Notes: generated by a model not told the origin, from the letters alone. A DNA stretch of 52,720 nt from Candidatus Andersenbacteria bacterium RIFCSPHIGHO2_02_FULL_46_16 (GCA_001817065.1 MHHQ01000020.1:1-52720), one strand, 5' to 3'. Numbered from the stretch's first letter, positions 11,684-21,600 are shown. Numbers and translations: made by a program.

Positions 11684-13165
11684 ATGGAATTAGAACCAGT
11701 TATCGGCCTAGAAATACACATTCAACTAAAAACCAAGAGCAAAATGTTTTGTTCTTGCTCGAACATATTTGGTGATGTTAAGCCTAACTCTGCCATCTGC
11801 CCGATCTGCCTGGGCTATCCAGGTACGCTGCCCGTACCCAATGAAATGGCCATCCAGTGGACGCAGCTGTTAGGCGCTGCATTGAATTGCCAACTAGCAG
11901 TTAAAAGCAAGTTTGACCGAAAAAGCTACTTCTATCCCGACCTTCCCAAAGGTTATCAGATCAGCCAATACGATCAGCCCTTTTGTGGTACGGGAGAGCT
12001 AAAGATCATGGTTGATGGGGAGGAGCATACTATTGGTATCGAACGTATCCACCTGGAAGAGGATGCAGCGAAGAATACTCATCCCGTCGGGGCTAATTAT
12101 ACTCTGATCGATTATAATCGTGCGGGTACACCTTTAGCAGAAATAGTTACTAAACCAGACATTCCTTCTCCAGCGGTCGCCAAGGTCTTCCTGCAAGAAC
12201 TGCAAAAGTTAGTGCGCTTGCTGCAAGTCTCCGATGCCGACATGGAAAAAGGGCAACTACGTTGTGATGCCAATATTTCTCTCCGTGAACGAGGTAGCAC
12301 GAAGTTGCATCCAAAAACAGAAGTTAAAAACATCAACTCGTTCCGGTTTGTTGAGCAAGCATTGCAGTATGAAATAAAGCGTCAGACCAAAGAATGGGCG
12401 CAAGCAGGTCCCTCCCAAATACAATCCACCCGTGGTTTCGACTCGAGCACCGGACAGACAACTGCGCATCGCACGAAAGAAGCGGCCGCTGACTATCGTT
12501 ATTTTCCTGAACCAGATATTCCTCCTTTCACCTTCACGCCACAGTTTCTCGCAAAAATAACTAAGCAATTACCTGAATTACCCTCCACTAAAAGGTTACG
12601 TTTGCAACAGCAATATAATGTTTCTGCCCAACAAGCAGCCTTATTTGTTGATTCTCCGATCCTAGCCAATTATCTGGAAAATACCATCTCTGAGATTGAA
12701 CAATTAGATAATGAACAAAGAGACATTGCGCTAAGCGACAGAGGACCGTTAGTTAAGGATGCGACTAATATGATATTGCGTCATTTACGCCAACTAGTTA
12801 CGATCGGTAATCTGTCCGCTGCCGACATCAATATTAGTCCAGCTAATTTTGCCGAATTAATCGTCCTCATCTATCAAGGCAAGATAAGCAAGAATGCTGT
12901 AGCGCCGGTACTGGCCGAAATGCAGCGCACCGGTGGAGATCCCGACCATATCATAGCTAATCTTGGTTTAGAGCAAGTCAGTGATGACGCCAGCATCACT
13001 AAACAAATCGAAGATGTTATCTTGGCTAATCCAGAGGTTGTCGCCAAAGTTAAAGCAGGTAAGGACTCAGCCTTACAGTTCTTGGTTGGTCAGGTAATAC
13101 AAAAAAACAAAGGGAAAGCCAATCCGTCCAAAGTAATGGAATTGCTCAAAGAGCTAACTAAATAA
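11684..13165 (+). CDS. gatB: Asp-tRNA(Asn)/Glu-tRNA(Gln) amidotransferase subunit B
   Basis: tRNA-binding kinase-like subunit of GatCAB, which converts Glu-tRNA(Gln) and/or Asp-tRNA(Asn). It starts MELEPVIGLEIHIQLKTKSKM, has the CSCSN...CPICLGYPG zinc-type cysteines, KSYFYPDLPKGYQISQYDQP, the HLEEDAAKN segment, and a C-terminal YqeY-like tail domain ending VGQVIQKNKGKANPSKVMELL. At 493 residues it is full length. gatA and gatC are not adjacent. Confidence 0.97.
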   Translation: MELEPVIGLEIHIQLKTKSKMFCSCSNIFGDVKPNSAICPICLGYPGTLPVPNEMAIQWTQLLGAALNCQLAVKSKFDRKSYFYPDLPKGYQISQYDQPFCGTGELKIMVDGEEHTIGIERIHLEEDAAKNTHPVGANYTLIDYNRAGTPLAEIVTKPDIPSPAVAKVFLQELQKLVRLLQVSDADMEKGQLRCDANISLRERGSTKLHPKTEVKNINSFRFVEQALQYEIKRQTKEWAQAGPSQIQSTRGFDSSTGQTTAHRTKEAAADYRYFPEPDIPPFTFTPQFLAKITKQLPELPSTKRLRLQQQYNVSAQQAALFVDSPILANYLENTISEIEQLDNEQRDIALSDRGPLVKDATNMILRHLRQLVTIGNLSAADINISPANFAELIVLIYQGKISKNAVAPVLAEMQRTGGDPDHIIANLGLEQVSDDASITKQIEDVILANPEVVAKVKAGKDSALQFLVGQVIQKNKGKANPSKVMELLKELTK

Positions 13166-13166
13166 T

Positions 13167-13272
13167 TATTATTAGACATATTGCGAAATGATTTATTTAG
13201 GGCTCTAGGGGCATTATATACTGTCCCCAGAGGGTGTTTTGAGACTTTCGCAACAAGTCTAATATAATAATT
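13167..13272. repeat. Long inverted repeat (~106 nt) between gatB and a small ORF
   Basis: The outer arms share TTATTA..TTAGAC....TTGCGAAA in inverted orientation (13167-13190 against about 13243-13272). An inner stem pairs CTCT-a-GGGG with CCCCAGAG (about 13203-13237) around an AT-rich loop. It starts two bases after the gatB stop. It could be a terminator-like RNA structure or a small insertion element; no T tail is seen on either strand. Confidence 0.55.
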
Positions 13273-13351
13273 TGTGGTTCTTTTAATGTTAGTTAGAATC
13301 CAGTCACTATAGTTTGCAACTTTCTCGCGACCTAACAATAGGAGAGAAAAA

Positions 13352-13507
13352 ATGTTGACCAAGAAGGATTTACTGAAGGCATACTTTCACGAACAACAGC
13401 AAGACATTGTGCCAGGGGAAGGCGTAGCAATTTGTTGTATCGGCCTGGTTAGTTTGTGTGCAGCATGTGTTGGTTTTATAAAACTCGTGCAATACCTCTG
13501 GTTCTAA
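13352..13507 (+). CDS. Small Cys-rich single-helix membrane protein with a strong SD
   Basis: A 51-residue ORF starting MLTKKDLLKAYFHEQQ. A polar head (about 22 residues) is followed by a hydrophobic helix with four cysteines (C28, C29, C36, C39) and the end LVQYLWF. A clear Shine-Dalgarno sequence GGAGAG at 13341-13346 lies 5 nt before the ATG, unusual in this window, where most genes lack one. It stands alone between two hairpin regions. Function unknown. The SD and a start codon in the right place are the main support; no homologue is claimed. Confidence 0.5.
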   Translation: MLTKKDLLKAYFHEQQQDIVPGEGVAICCIGLVSLCAACVGFIKLVQYLWF

Positions 13508-13556
13508 GAAATCCCAACCATCCCCCAGCCGCCCCTTAAACAGTCGTGGCTTTTTT

Positions 13557-13613
13557 CTTTTTCTCAGCAAAGAGTAATTCTGCGTAGCAGGGTTACTCTT
13601 TGCGAAAGAAAAA
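13557..13613. repeat. Long hairpin CTTTTTCT...AGAAAAAG
   Basis: The left arm CTTTTTCTCAGCAAAGAGTAA matches the complement of the right arm TTACTCTTTGCGAAAGAAAAAG at about 20 of 22 positions, and an inner CTGC-GTA-GCAG continues the stem. It abuts the miaA terminator hairpin. The outer CTTTTTC arm is shared in style with the hairpin inside the atp operon at 40235. Confidence 0.6.
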
Positions 13614-13658
13614 GAATCCCTCCGAAGCCCCGCCAATGGCGGGGCTTCGGAGGGATTC
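13614..13658 (-). terminator. Intrinsic terminator of miaA (perfect 21-bp stem)
   Basis: A perfect inverted repeat with 21-nt arms starting GAATCCCTCCGAAGCC and a 3-nt AAT loop. Read on the minus strand it is followed by CTTTTTCTTTCG, a usable U-rich tail, about 120 nt after the miaA stop. The stem is far longer than a terminator needs, so it may have arisen from a mobile palindrome. Confidence 0.7.
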
Positions 13659-13779
13659 AGTGTCAAGCAATTTGCAGATAACTAGCGGCTCGCGCCATGA
13701 ATGTGTACGAAATAACAACTCTTCCGGCTTGTCGTCAGTAGCCTTGTCCTGAAGGGATCCTGTAGAAAGCGAAGGATGG

Positions 13780-14721
13780 TCATCCCACTGTTGCCGGGGC
13801 GATGCCTGCGTCATATGTCTCCAGCATCTCCTCAGCCGTTTTAAACCACTTAATTTCTTCTCGACCACGCCACCATGACATCTGGCGTCGCGCATATTTC
13901 ATATTACGTCTAATCATCTCGTTTTTGTCTGGTACTTGGTAGTAATTAATAGTTTTTAGTAAAGGTAAACCTATTCCGTATTTATCTATTAATTTCTGCT
14001 TTTCTTCTACTAATCCAATATCTAACATCTGTTGTACTCTGGTCGTTATATTGTCTCGAAGAGTCTCCCAGCCAGGGAACAATCCATACATTTCAACCTC
14101 ATACAGACATTCACCTTTTTTTCTCATCTCAGAAAAAGGCCGGCCAGTTGCTTCAATCACTTCCAAAGCTCTAATAATGCGTCGGGCATGGTTGGCTTGT
14201 ACAAACAGAGCCGCTTTAGGATCAACCTTAATTAATTGTTTATATAGTTCTTCCACGGTTTGCGCAGCTAGCTTACTTCGTCTTTCATCATCTTTTGGTA
14301 CGGCTGGAATGTTGTAGGCGCGCACAACACTATCGACGTAAAGCATGGTGCCGCCTGCTAATATTGGCGTCATGTGTTGGTCAATGATAGTGTCAATCGT
14401 TTGATAAGCCGCCGCCTGCCACTCAGTGAGCGACATTTCCTCGTTTGGCCGGCGAATGTTAATTAAGTAGTGTTTAATACCGTTTATCTTATCCGGAAGT
14501 AATATGTGATGCGGCACTTGCCCCTTGCCCGACTTATCATCCGCATCCATCTGGTCTAGGTTAGGTTTGGCCGTACCGATGTCCATCCCTGTATAGACCT
14601 GTCTCGAATCGGCTGACACTATAGCGCCGTTTATTTTGTTGGCCAACCTAATCGCGGCCGTTGTTTTGCCTGATGCTGTCGGCCCTAAAATCACTACTAG
14701 CTTCGCCCGTGAGTATGTCAT
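13780..14721 (-). CDS. miaA: tRNA dimethylallyltransferase
   Basis: Adds the dimethylallyl group of DMAPP to N6 of A37 in tRNAs reading UNN codons. P-loop GPTASGKTT, catalytic region SADSRQVYTGMDIGTAKP, PHHI...D segment, AGGTMLYVDS, and RRIIRALEVIEATGRPFS are present. I chose the ATG at 14721 because a TTGACG/17 bp/CTAAAT promoter ends 6 nt before it, implying a leaderless mRNA; an in-frame GTG at 14775 would add 18 residues overlapping the promoter. Length from 14721 is 313, normal for MiaA. A strong terminator lies downstream. Confidence 0.95.
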   Translation of the reverse strand: MTYSRAKLVVILGPTASGKTTAAIRLANKINGAIVSADSRQVYTGMDIGTAKPNLDQMDADDKSGKGQVPHHILLPDKINGIKHYLINIRRPNEEMSLTEWQAAAYQTIDTIIDQHMTPILAGGTMLYVDSVVRAYNIPAVPKDDERRSKLAAQTVEELYKQLIKVDPKAALFVQANHARRIIRALEVIEATGRPFSEMRKKGECLYEVEMYGLFPGWETLRDNITTRVQQMLDIGLVEEKQKLIDKYGIGLPLLKTINYYQVPDKNEMIRRNMKYARRQMSWWRGREEIKWFKTAEEMLETYDAGIAPATVG

Positions 14722-14727
14722 GCGTTC

Positions 14728-14756
14728 ATTTAGCCTAGTTAACGCAATATCGTCAA
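14728..14756 (-). promoter_or_regulatory. miaA promoter (leaderless)
   Basis: On the minus strand: TTGACG (14756-14751), 17-bp spacer, CTAAAT (14733-14728), and the ATG at 14721. Transcription would begin at or next to the start codon. Confidence 0.55.
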
Positions 14757-14854
14757 CTCCTTCCAAGGTAATCACAACCAGTAATTAACGCCCATGTACG
14801 AAATGGTGGATAAGAGAGTATTATAAAAGAGATTAAGCTACTGACTACTTAACT

Positions 14855-15490
14855 ATGTCTAAACTATTGATCCTTTTTCTGGCGGCTATTCTAGCAGTAT
14901 TAATCTTGACCGGTATTGTTGAAATAAAGTTTCATCCGCAAGAGTATGTTAATATCCCGGCGCTCACTAATAATATACTCAACGAGAAAACTACATTGGA
15001 AAAGGCGCGTACTTATACAGTCGCCATTAAGCGCAAAGCGGAACTGTTTATAGTGCAGGACAAAGAGAAAAGACTAGTCTTGTCATTATTGTATGTTAAA
15101 ACCGACGCCGAGCGGCTCAAGGACATGATTGATAAAAAGGTGTCCGCACCAGCTTTACTGCCGCAAGCCGAGTTGCTTGTTAGCAGCATCGATCTTGTCC
15201 GTAAAAATGCCGAGAAAGCACCCGTCGAAGTAGTGGCTAACCTAAAAGCTGAATCTAGTAAGTCGTTTGCGATTGCTCAAGAAGCACTAAGCGGCCTGCA
15301 AGGACAATATGAACAATTCGAAACAATCCATAGCGAGTTTACCCGCTTAACCCAATCCCTTGAATCGCAAATTGGCCAGCTGGGTCTTAACGCCGATGAC
15401 CAAGCAGCGAATCAAGACGTCATTCCCAATCCCAATACCACCGACGTTCAACTCACCCCGTCAGCCAACAACATACCCCTGAAATTCTAA
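14855..15490 (+). CDS. Membrane-anchored helical protein, unknown (DUF5667-like?)
   Basis: 211 residues: an N-terminal hydrophobic helix (about residues 3-22), then a long, mostly helical exterior part with heptad-like stretches (KRKAELFIVQDKEKRLVLSL, KTDAERLKDMIDKK, and a LQGQYEQFETIHSEF helix), and a polar Asn/Pro/Thr tail. The KAELxxxxxEKRL pattern recalls the DUF5667 family of anchored CPR proteins, but that is only a resemblance. It lies between miaA and thrS and converges on thrS. Function unknown. Confidence 0.6.
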   Translation: MSKLLILFLAAILAVLILTGIVEIKFHPQEYVNIPALTNNILNEKTTLEKARTYTVAIKRKAELFIVQDKEKRLVLSLLYVKTDAERLKDMIDKKVSAPALLPQAELLVSSIDLVRKNAEKAPVEVVANLKAESSKSFAIAQEALSGLQGQYEQFETIHSEFTRLTQSLESQIGQLGLNADDQAANQDVIPNPNTTDVQLTPSANNIPLKF

Positions 15491-15501
15491 TTTCTCAAAT
15501 G

Positions 15502-17247
15502 TTACTTCCGGTCTTTTATTTCCTGGACCAACTCTGCTTTGATCTGTGCTAAAGCACTCAATCCCTGATCGCCAGCTTCTCGTCTTCTGACCGCTACTTT
15601 TTTCTCCTCCTCCTCCTTTTTTCCGATTATTAACATCACTGGTACCTTCAGTACCTGCGCTTCGCGAATCTTTTTCCCAATACTCTCGGCGCGGTCATCT
15701 ACCTCAACTCGAATATTTGCTGCGCGAAGCTCCGTCGTTACTTGGTTTGCATACGGCAGCTGGTTGTCTGATATCGGTAAGACCTTAACTTGAGTAGGGG
15801 ATAACCACAGTGGTAGTGCTCCCGCATAATGCTCTAACAAAATAGCCATAAACCTTTCTACTGATCCCAAAATTGCCCGGTGAATCATCACCACTCGTTT
15901 TTTATCACCCTGCTTATCCGTATAGGTTAGATCAAACCTGGCAGGTAGATTAAAATCCAGCTGAATAGTTGCTAGTTGCCAATCGCGTCCGAGAGCATCT
16001 TGCGCAATAAAATCAATTTTCGGTCCATAGAAAGCGGCTTCACCTTCTTCTTCCACATAATCAGCTTGTTTCTTATCCAATATATTGCGCAACGCATCTT
16101 GTGCTTTTTCCCACACCTCCACCGTACCAAGGTACTTCTCTGGCTTTTTTGCATCCCACAACGACAAACGCGGCCGCAGCTTGAAAGAAAAAGCGCTATA
16201 AAATTCTATAATAATATTATAAATAGTTTCCATTTCCGCTTCCACCTGTTCCGTTGTGCAAAAAACATGGGCATCGTCCTGGGTTAAAGCCCGTACCCGT
16301 GACAGTCCCTGCAATTCGCCCGCCTGTTCATCCCGATAACAAACTGTGACTTCGCTGTAGCGCAGCGGCAAATCTCGGTAGCTGCGCGGTTGACTGGCAT
16401 AAATTTGCGTGTGATGCGGACAGTTCATTGGCTTCATGACAAACCCAGTATCGCTCGCGCCTTTCACATGGAATAAATCATCTTTAAACTTTTCCCAGTG
16501 TCCGCTCGTCTCATAAAGCTCTTTTTTTGTGATATGAGGAATAAAAACTCGCTCATAACCGCATGGCTCTTGTAATGACTGCACAAAATCTTCTAATTGG
16601 CGGCGTATCAATGTTCCGCGTGGTGTAAATAGTGGTAAACCTGGTCCGACTAGGGGAGAGAAAGTAAACAAATCTAATTCTTGGCCAATTTTACGATGGT
16701 CTCTTTTCTTTGCTTCCGCTAACAATGCTGAATACTCACTCAATTCTTGTTTAGTCTCGAACAACACCCCAAAAATTCGTTGTAATTGCGAGTTGCTTTC
16801 TTTTCCCTGCCAATATACCCCGGATAAATGCGTTAATTTAAATTTACCGATCTTACTAGTTGATTCAACATGCCCTCCCTCGCATAGGGTGACAAACCAG
16901 CCCTCGCCCATATCTGACACACCCACCGTATCACCCTCAATTTGCTCAATTAATTCTAATTTATAAGGATCGTCCTTAAACAATTTACGCGCTTCATCTT
17001 TATTAACCTCGCGTTGAACAATCGGTAAATTCCTCTTTCTTATTTCCTTCATCTTCTTTTCCAGTTTCGCCAAATCCTGCTCAGTCCAAGTTTCCTCTAC
17101 TTGTACATCATGAAAAAAGCCATTCTCTGTGGTTGGTCCCACCCCCAGTTTGGTATCAGGCTTGAGCTCCCTCGAGGCCGCCGCCAAAACATGCGCTGCC
17201 GTATGCCTCATTTTTACCAGCCTTTCATTTGGTTTTAGCTTAGCCAT
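15502..17247 (-). CDS. thrS: Threonyl-tRNA synthetase (lacking the TGS domain)
   Basis: Charges tRNA(Thr). The protein begins directly with the editing domain (MRHTAAHVLAAAS, HxxxH; later CEGGHV), then the class II core (GPGLPLFTPRGTLIRRQLEDF, PHITKKELYETSGHW, MNCPHHTQIY, RYSEVTVCYRDEQAGELQGL, motif 3 HRAILGSVERFMAILLEHY) and the anticodon-binding domain. At 581 residues it is about 60 shorter than E. coli ThrRS because the N-terminal TGS domain is absent, as in several reduced genomes. It converges on the anchored protein gene, 11 nt apart. Confidence 0.96.
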   Translation of the reverse strand: MAKLKPNERLVKMRHTAAHVLAAASRELKPDTKLGVGPTTENGFFHDVQVEETWTEQDLAKLEKKMKEIRKRNLPIVQREVNKDEARKLFKDDPYKLELIEQIEGDTVGVSDMGEGWFVTLCEGGHVESTSKIGKFKLTHLSGVYWQGKESNSQLQRIFGVLFETKQELSEYSALLAEAKKRDHRKIGQELDLFTFSPLVGPGLPLFTPRGTLIRRQLEDFVQSLQEPCGYERVFIPHITKKELYETSGHWEKFKDDLFHVKGASDTGFVMKPMNCPHHTQIYASQPRSYRDLPLRYSEVTVCYRDEQAGELQGLSRVRALTQDDAHVFCTTEQVEAEMETIYNIIIEFYSAFSFKLRPRLSLWDAKKPEKYLGTVEVWEKAQDALRNILDKKQADYVEEEGEAAFYGPKIDFIAQDALGRDWQLATIQLDFNLPARFDLTYTDKQGDKKRVVMIHRAILGSVERFMAILLEHYAGALPLWLSPTQVKVLPISDNQLPYANQVTTELRAANIRVEVDDRAESIGKKIREAQVLKVPVMLIIGKKEEEEKKVAVRRREAGDQGLSALAQIKAELVQEIKDRK

Positions 17248-17326
17248 AGATCAATTACTTTTATCATTGTAGCTCACTCCTGACAATGGCAGAAGCAAAC
17301 AGTACAAATCTTCTCAACTATAGACA

Positions 17327-17460
17327 TCACATCATGAAATGTCACTGCAGAATAAGCGGGTGGCGGCGCGGGGGTCCCCCACCGAGCGCCAGCAGCCCTG
17401 AGCTTGTCGAAGGGCGATGCCGTCGGGTGGGGGAGCAGCTCCGACAGGACCCGCAGTTTA
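17327..17460 (+). repeat. GC-rich multi-stem repeat element, copy A
   Basis: A left end TCACATCATGAAATGTCAC matches the terminal repeat of copy B at 43348. The core is closed by GCGGGT (17356-17361) with ACCCGC (17449-17454). Inside are a GGCGC..GGGG/CCCC..GCGCC hairpin, a CCCT..AGGG hairpin containing the widespread word GAGCTTGTCGAAGGG, and a GTCGG/CCGAC hairpin. The right terminal repeat has been lost next to the following gene's stop. Copy B (opposite strand) and a shorter copy C are at 43348 and 33673. Confidence 0.65.
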
Positions 17461-17482
17461 TATTCGTTTTCACTCAACTTCT

Positions 17483-18634
17483 CTATTTATTTTCTACGAC
17501 AATCTCCACCGCCCCGTTTCTAGCGGGCATAACCGTCGCCCAAAAAGGCGTTAGTTCCACCGCCACCTCCCCGATACCAGGCAATTGTTTAAGCTTTTCA
17601 TGCACTTCCTCCCGCGTTAAACCTGCTAAATTATCTGCCTTAAAAATTGTCGCTCCTAATTTAGCTGAAAATAAGCCGGTTAACGATCCCTCGACCAAGG
17701 CTTCGCCTCTCTCCCAATCCCGTCGCAGCATCACTACTTTAAACGACTGTGGATCATACTCAATAAATTCTTGCTGCGCTTCAACCGTCGATCGCAACTT
17801 CAAAAGCGTCAGGCCTAGTAGATCATTCTCATCCAGTAAAAAAGCCTGACCGGCGACTTTGCCTACCACTTCAAAGTCACTAGCACTACTGCCTACTGGT
17901 ACCGCTGTCTCTAGCTCGCTCTTATAACCAATAAAGTCTTCGTGTAGCGCCGCTCCTCCCGCTGCTGAAGTTAACATCCCTCTAACACGCTCCGCCAACT
18001 GGACTTCTAGCTTCTCTTTCTCCTGGTCTATCTCCTCGCTGGTTAGCGGCTTATCAACAGCCACCCCACCACTGAATGACTGGCTGCTTTCGCCATAAAC
18101 CGCGTCCTGCAAAGACATAGGGAGTTTATCCACCACAAATCGGCCCGGTTTTACATTGCCTGCTGCTCCTTTGTCCTTTGCCGTGACTATAATTCCCACC
18201 TTGCCTCGTGGCGGGATGGCCACGCCAGTATCAGTCAGAAAATAGGCACCTGATTCCTTGTGACGCAAATGCGTCTTCGGCAGTAGTTGTTGTTCCTCGT
18301 CTTGATCGTTATAAAGTGTCACTTTACCACGTGCAAAATCATCAAAGGTCACATCGGCTGACCGTTCTATAACTTTTTTTTCCGTCGCTTCTTTCTCCAA
18401 CATCTTGGCGGGCAGTTTGTAATGTACAAAATCAGGCTCCTTCACTGTTGCCGAAATCAAAATCTGCTGGTTAACTGTTTTATTCACAGTGGCTGGTGTA
18501 ATGGTCACGACCGCATGCGGTAAGTATAGATAAACTAAACCACCAAAAATTCCGCCGATGATAATGACCAACAGCAACACCGCCGCTGGATGCGGCAGCA
18601 ATAAAGACCATGATAATTTTTGGCTGGTTGTCAT
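17483..18634 (-). CDS. Membrane-anchored baseplate-J-like protein
   Basis: 383 residues. A short cytoplasmic leader and one transmembrane helix (about residues 17-37) are followed by an exterior beta-rich region: VVTITPATVNKTVNQQ, then a baseplate-J-like core (GKVTLYNDQDEEQQLLPKTH, ...FLTDTGVAIPPRGKVGIIVTAKDKGAAGNV) and an alpha/beta tail with LTREEVHEKLKQLPGIGEV. Anchored proteins of this pattern are common in CPR genomes and their role is unknown, possibly surface or pilus related. It lies 2 nt after dnaE on the same strand, so it is likely co-transcribed. Confidence 0.7.
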   Translation of the reverse strand: MTTSQKLSWSLLLPHPAAVLLLVIIIGGIFGGLVYLYLPHAVVTITPATVNKTVNQQILISATVKEPDFVHYKLPAKMLEKEATEKKVIERSADVTFDDFARGKVTLYNDQDEEQQLLPKTHLRHKESGAYFLTDTGVAIPPRGKVGIIVTAKDKGAAGNVKPGRFVVDKLPMSLQDAVYGESSQSFSGGVAVDKPLTSEEIDQEKEKLEVQLAERVRGMLTSAAGGAALHEDFIGYKSELETAVPVGSSASDFEVVGKVAGQAFLLDENDLLGLTLLKLRSTVEAQQEFIEYDPQSFKVVMLRRDWERGEALVEGSLTGLFSAKLGATIFKADNLAGLTREEVHEKLKQLPGIGEVAVELTPFWATVMPARNGAVEIVVENK

Positions 18635-18636
18635 AA

Positions 18637-21600
18637 CTATCTAAACTGCAAAGATGCCGGACCCACTATTTTAGCTAATTTCATCGTCACATTTTCCTCC
18701 CGCGGCACTACATATGGCGTTTTAACTTGCTGCATACTTCCATCACGCTTCAGACGTAACTCCACCGCCAACCAATCCTTCGTATTCTTAGCCTGGCTCG
18801 AGCAATTAGTCAGTTCGGCCTTCAGTCGCTCTAAACCGACCTTATCGAGGTATGAGGGCAATATGATGACTAATAATTGCGCAGATTTAAGCGATACATC
18901 TTTTTTATGAGCCATCTGCGCCGGAGCATTCTGCTGCCAGTCCTTTAGCAACGCATCCGTCAGTTGCCAAACCTTATCCGCCAGAATTTTCATTTCACCG
19001 TCTTTATCGCTGAGCTTACCTTGTACAGCCAGCTTGGCACCTTCCACCCACAATTCGCTTGTTTGCTCTAATAATGAAGGGAAGACTAAAACCTCTGTCT
19101 TACCAGTTAAATCCTCTAGTTGAACAAATAGCATTGGCTTCGCACTTTTAGTGATTATTTTTGTTATTTTTATGATAATTCCAGCGACTCTTACCTGGCC
19201 GCCTGCCGCAAAATCACTGGCTAGTTCGAGCAATGGGACTGTAAAACCGGTCAGTTTTTTGTGCCAAGAGCTCAGCGGATGCTCTGAAAGGTACAAACCC
19301 AACAAATCCTTCTCCCAAGCCAAGAACTCATCTTTTGCGGCCGCTTCACTGGGCATTAATGCTACCGTCGGTTCCGCGAGCAGGACCGACTCGGTACTAA
19401 ATAGACCTTTCTGTCCGGTATCAATCTTGCGATGTAATGTTCGGTTAAACTCCAAAAGTTTATCCGTATTAGCCAGTATTTGCCCGCGCTCACCGCTAGC
19501 ATCAAAAGCTCCTACCTTAGCCATGCTTTCTACCGATTTTTTATTAAAATCTTTTGAGTTAACCCGCCGGAATATGTCAAATAAATCTTTATACGGTCCG
19601 TTGAGCTCTCTTTCTCTGATGACCGCCTCGACCACACCGCGCCCCACATTCTTTATCGCCCCTAATCCAAAACGAATATCTTTCCGGTTATTTCTTTTTT
19701 TAACTACCGTGAAGTCATAGCCGCTATAATTTATATCTGGCGGCAATACTTTTAATCCCATAGATAAGGCCTCGGCCACCTCAATGGCTTGTCGGTCAGT
19801 GTTCCCTTCGTCTGACGTAAGCAGCGCCGCCATGAATTCCGCTGGCCAATGGCTCTTCAGATAAGCCGTCTGATAAGCGATCATCGCGTAGCAAGCGGCA
19901 TGAGCTCGATTAAAACCGTAACGAGCAAATGGCTCAATAAAATCCCACGTCTGTTGGGCAGTTTTTCGCTCGATGCCTTTCTTGCTTATCGCTCCGTCGA
20001 TAAACTTCTCCCGCTGTTCTATCAATAATTTGCGAATCTTCTTACCCACTGCCTTACGCAGAATGTCTGCTTCTGCATAGGTGAATCCGGCAAACTGTCT
20101 AGCGATCTCTAGCACTTGGTCTTGTGTTACAATCACGCCATAAGTTTTCTCCAGTATCGGTTTCAACAGGGGATGTAAGTAGCTTATTTTCCGTCTACCA
20201 TGTTTGGCGTTAATAAAGTCCGGAATCAAATCCATCGGTCCGGGTCGATACAGCGCTACCATAGATATAATGTCCTCAAATTCCGATGGTTTTAACTCAC
20301 GCAGATACCTTTTCATGCCGGATGATTCTAATTGAAAAACACCTGTCGTTTTTCCTTCTTGTAGCAGTTGGTAGGTTAGCCCATCCTCCAGTGGTAAATT
20401 GTTAATATCCACTTCTTCCCCACTTGTTGCCTTAATGTATTGCAAGGCATTTTGAATAATGGTGAGGTTCTTCAAGCCCAAGAAATCCATCTTTAACAAA
20501 CCCAACGCTTCTACGTGATTCATGGCATATTGCGTAACGATCTGCGGTTGTTCGCTTTTGCTGGTGCTGGCCAACTGCAAAGGCAAATGGTCGGTTAGCG
20601 GTTTCTCCGTTATCACCACACCCGCTGCATGGGTGGAGGCATGCCGGCAAACCCCTTCCAATTTTCGCGCTGTGTCTACTAGTCTTTTGACTTGCGGATC
20701 ACTGTCATACATTTCTTTTAATTCGCTGTTCGGCGTGAGGGCTTCCTCAAAGTTAGTGAACATCGGTATAACTTTTGCCACCTGATCGCAAAAGGCATAG
20801 GGAAAACCTAATGCCCGTCCGGTATCACGAACAGCTGCCCTTGCCGCCATTGTACCGAAGGTGATTATCTGTGCCACATGATCACGGCCGTATTTTTCTC
20901 GCACATATTCCAGTACTTCATCGCGCCGGTCGTCAGCAAAATCAAGGTCGATATCCGGCATCGATACTCTTTCGGGGTTCAAAAAACGCTCAAATAGTAA
21001 ATTGTAACGCAACGGGTCTAGTCCGGTGATATTTGTCAGATACGAAACGATGCTGCCAGCAGCGCTGCCGCGGCCTGGCCCTACCAGTATGCCGCGCCGC
21101 TTTGCCTCATTAACAAAATCCTCCACGATCAGGAAATAAGAGGCAAAACCTGTTTTTGCAATTACTCCTAATTCATAATCCAATCGCTTAATGGCCGCCT
21201 CCTTCAATTGGGGCTCATAAATTTCTTCTAGTCTTTTGACGCAAATTTCGCGCAGGGCATTATCTGGTGTCTGACCGGCGGGTAGAGGATAACTGGGTAG
21301 TTTATTGACACCGAACTCAATATCAACTTGGCACATTTCTGTAATCCTTTGCGTGTTATCAATTACTTCCGGATGGTCTTTCCACGCTTCTTTCAGCTCA
21401 GCCTGACTTTTTAACGAATAATTTTCCCCCAACATGCATAAACGATCCTTGTCCTGGACAGTTTTTCCTGTCTGCACACAAACCAACACATCTTGGGCTT
21501 CAGCATCGTCCGGATGAATGTAATGGGAGTCACAGGTTGCTACGACCGGCAAATTATATTGTCGTCCATATTTCAGTAGAGCGTCATTAATAATCGCTTG

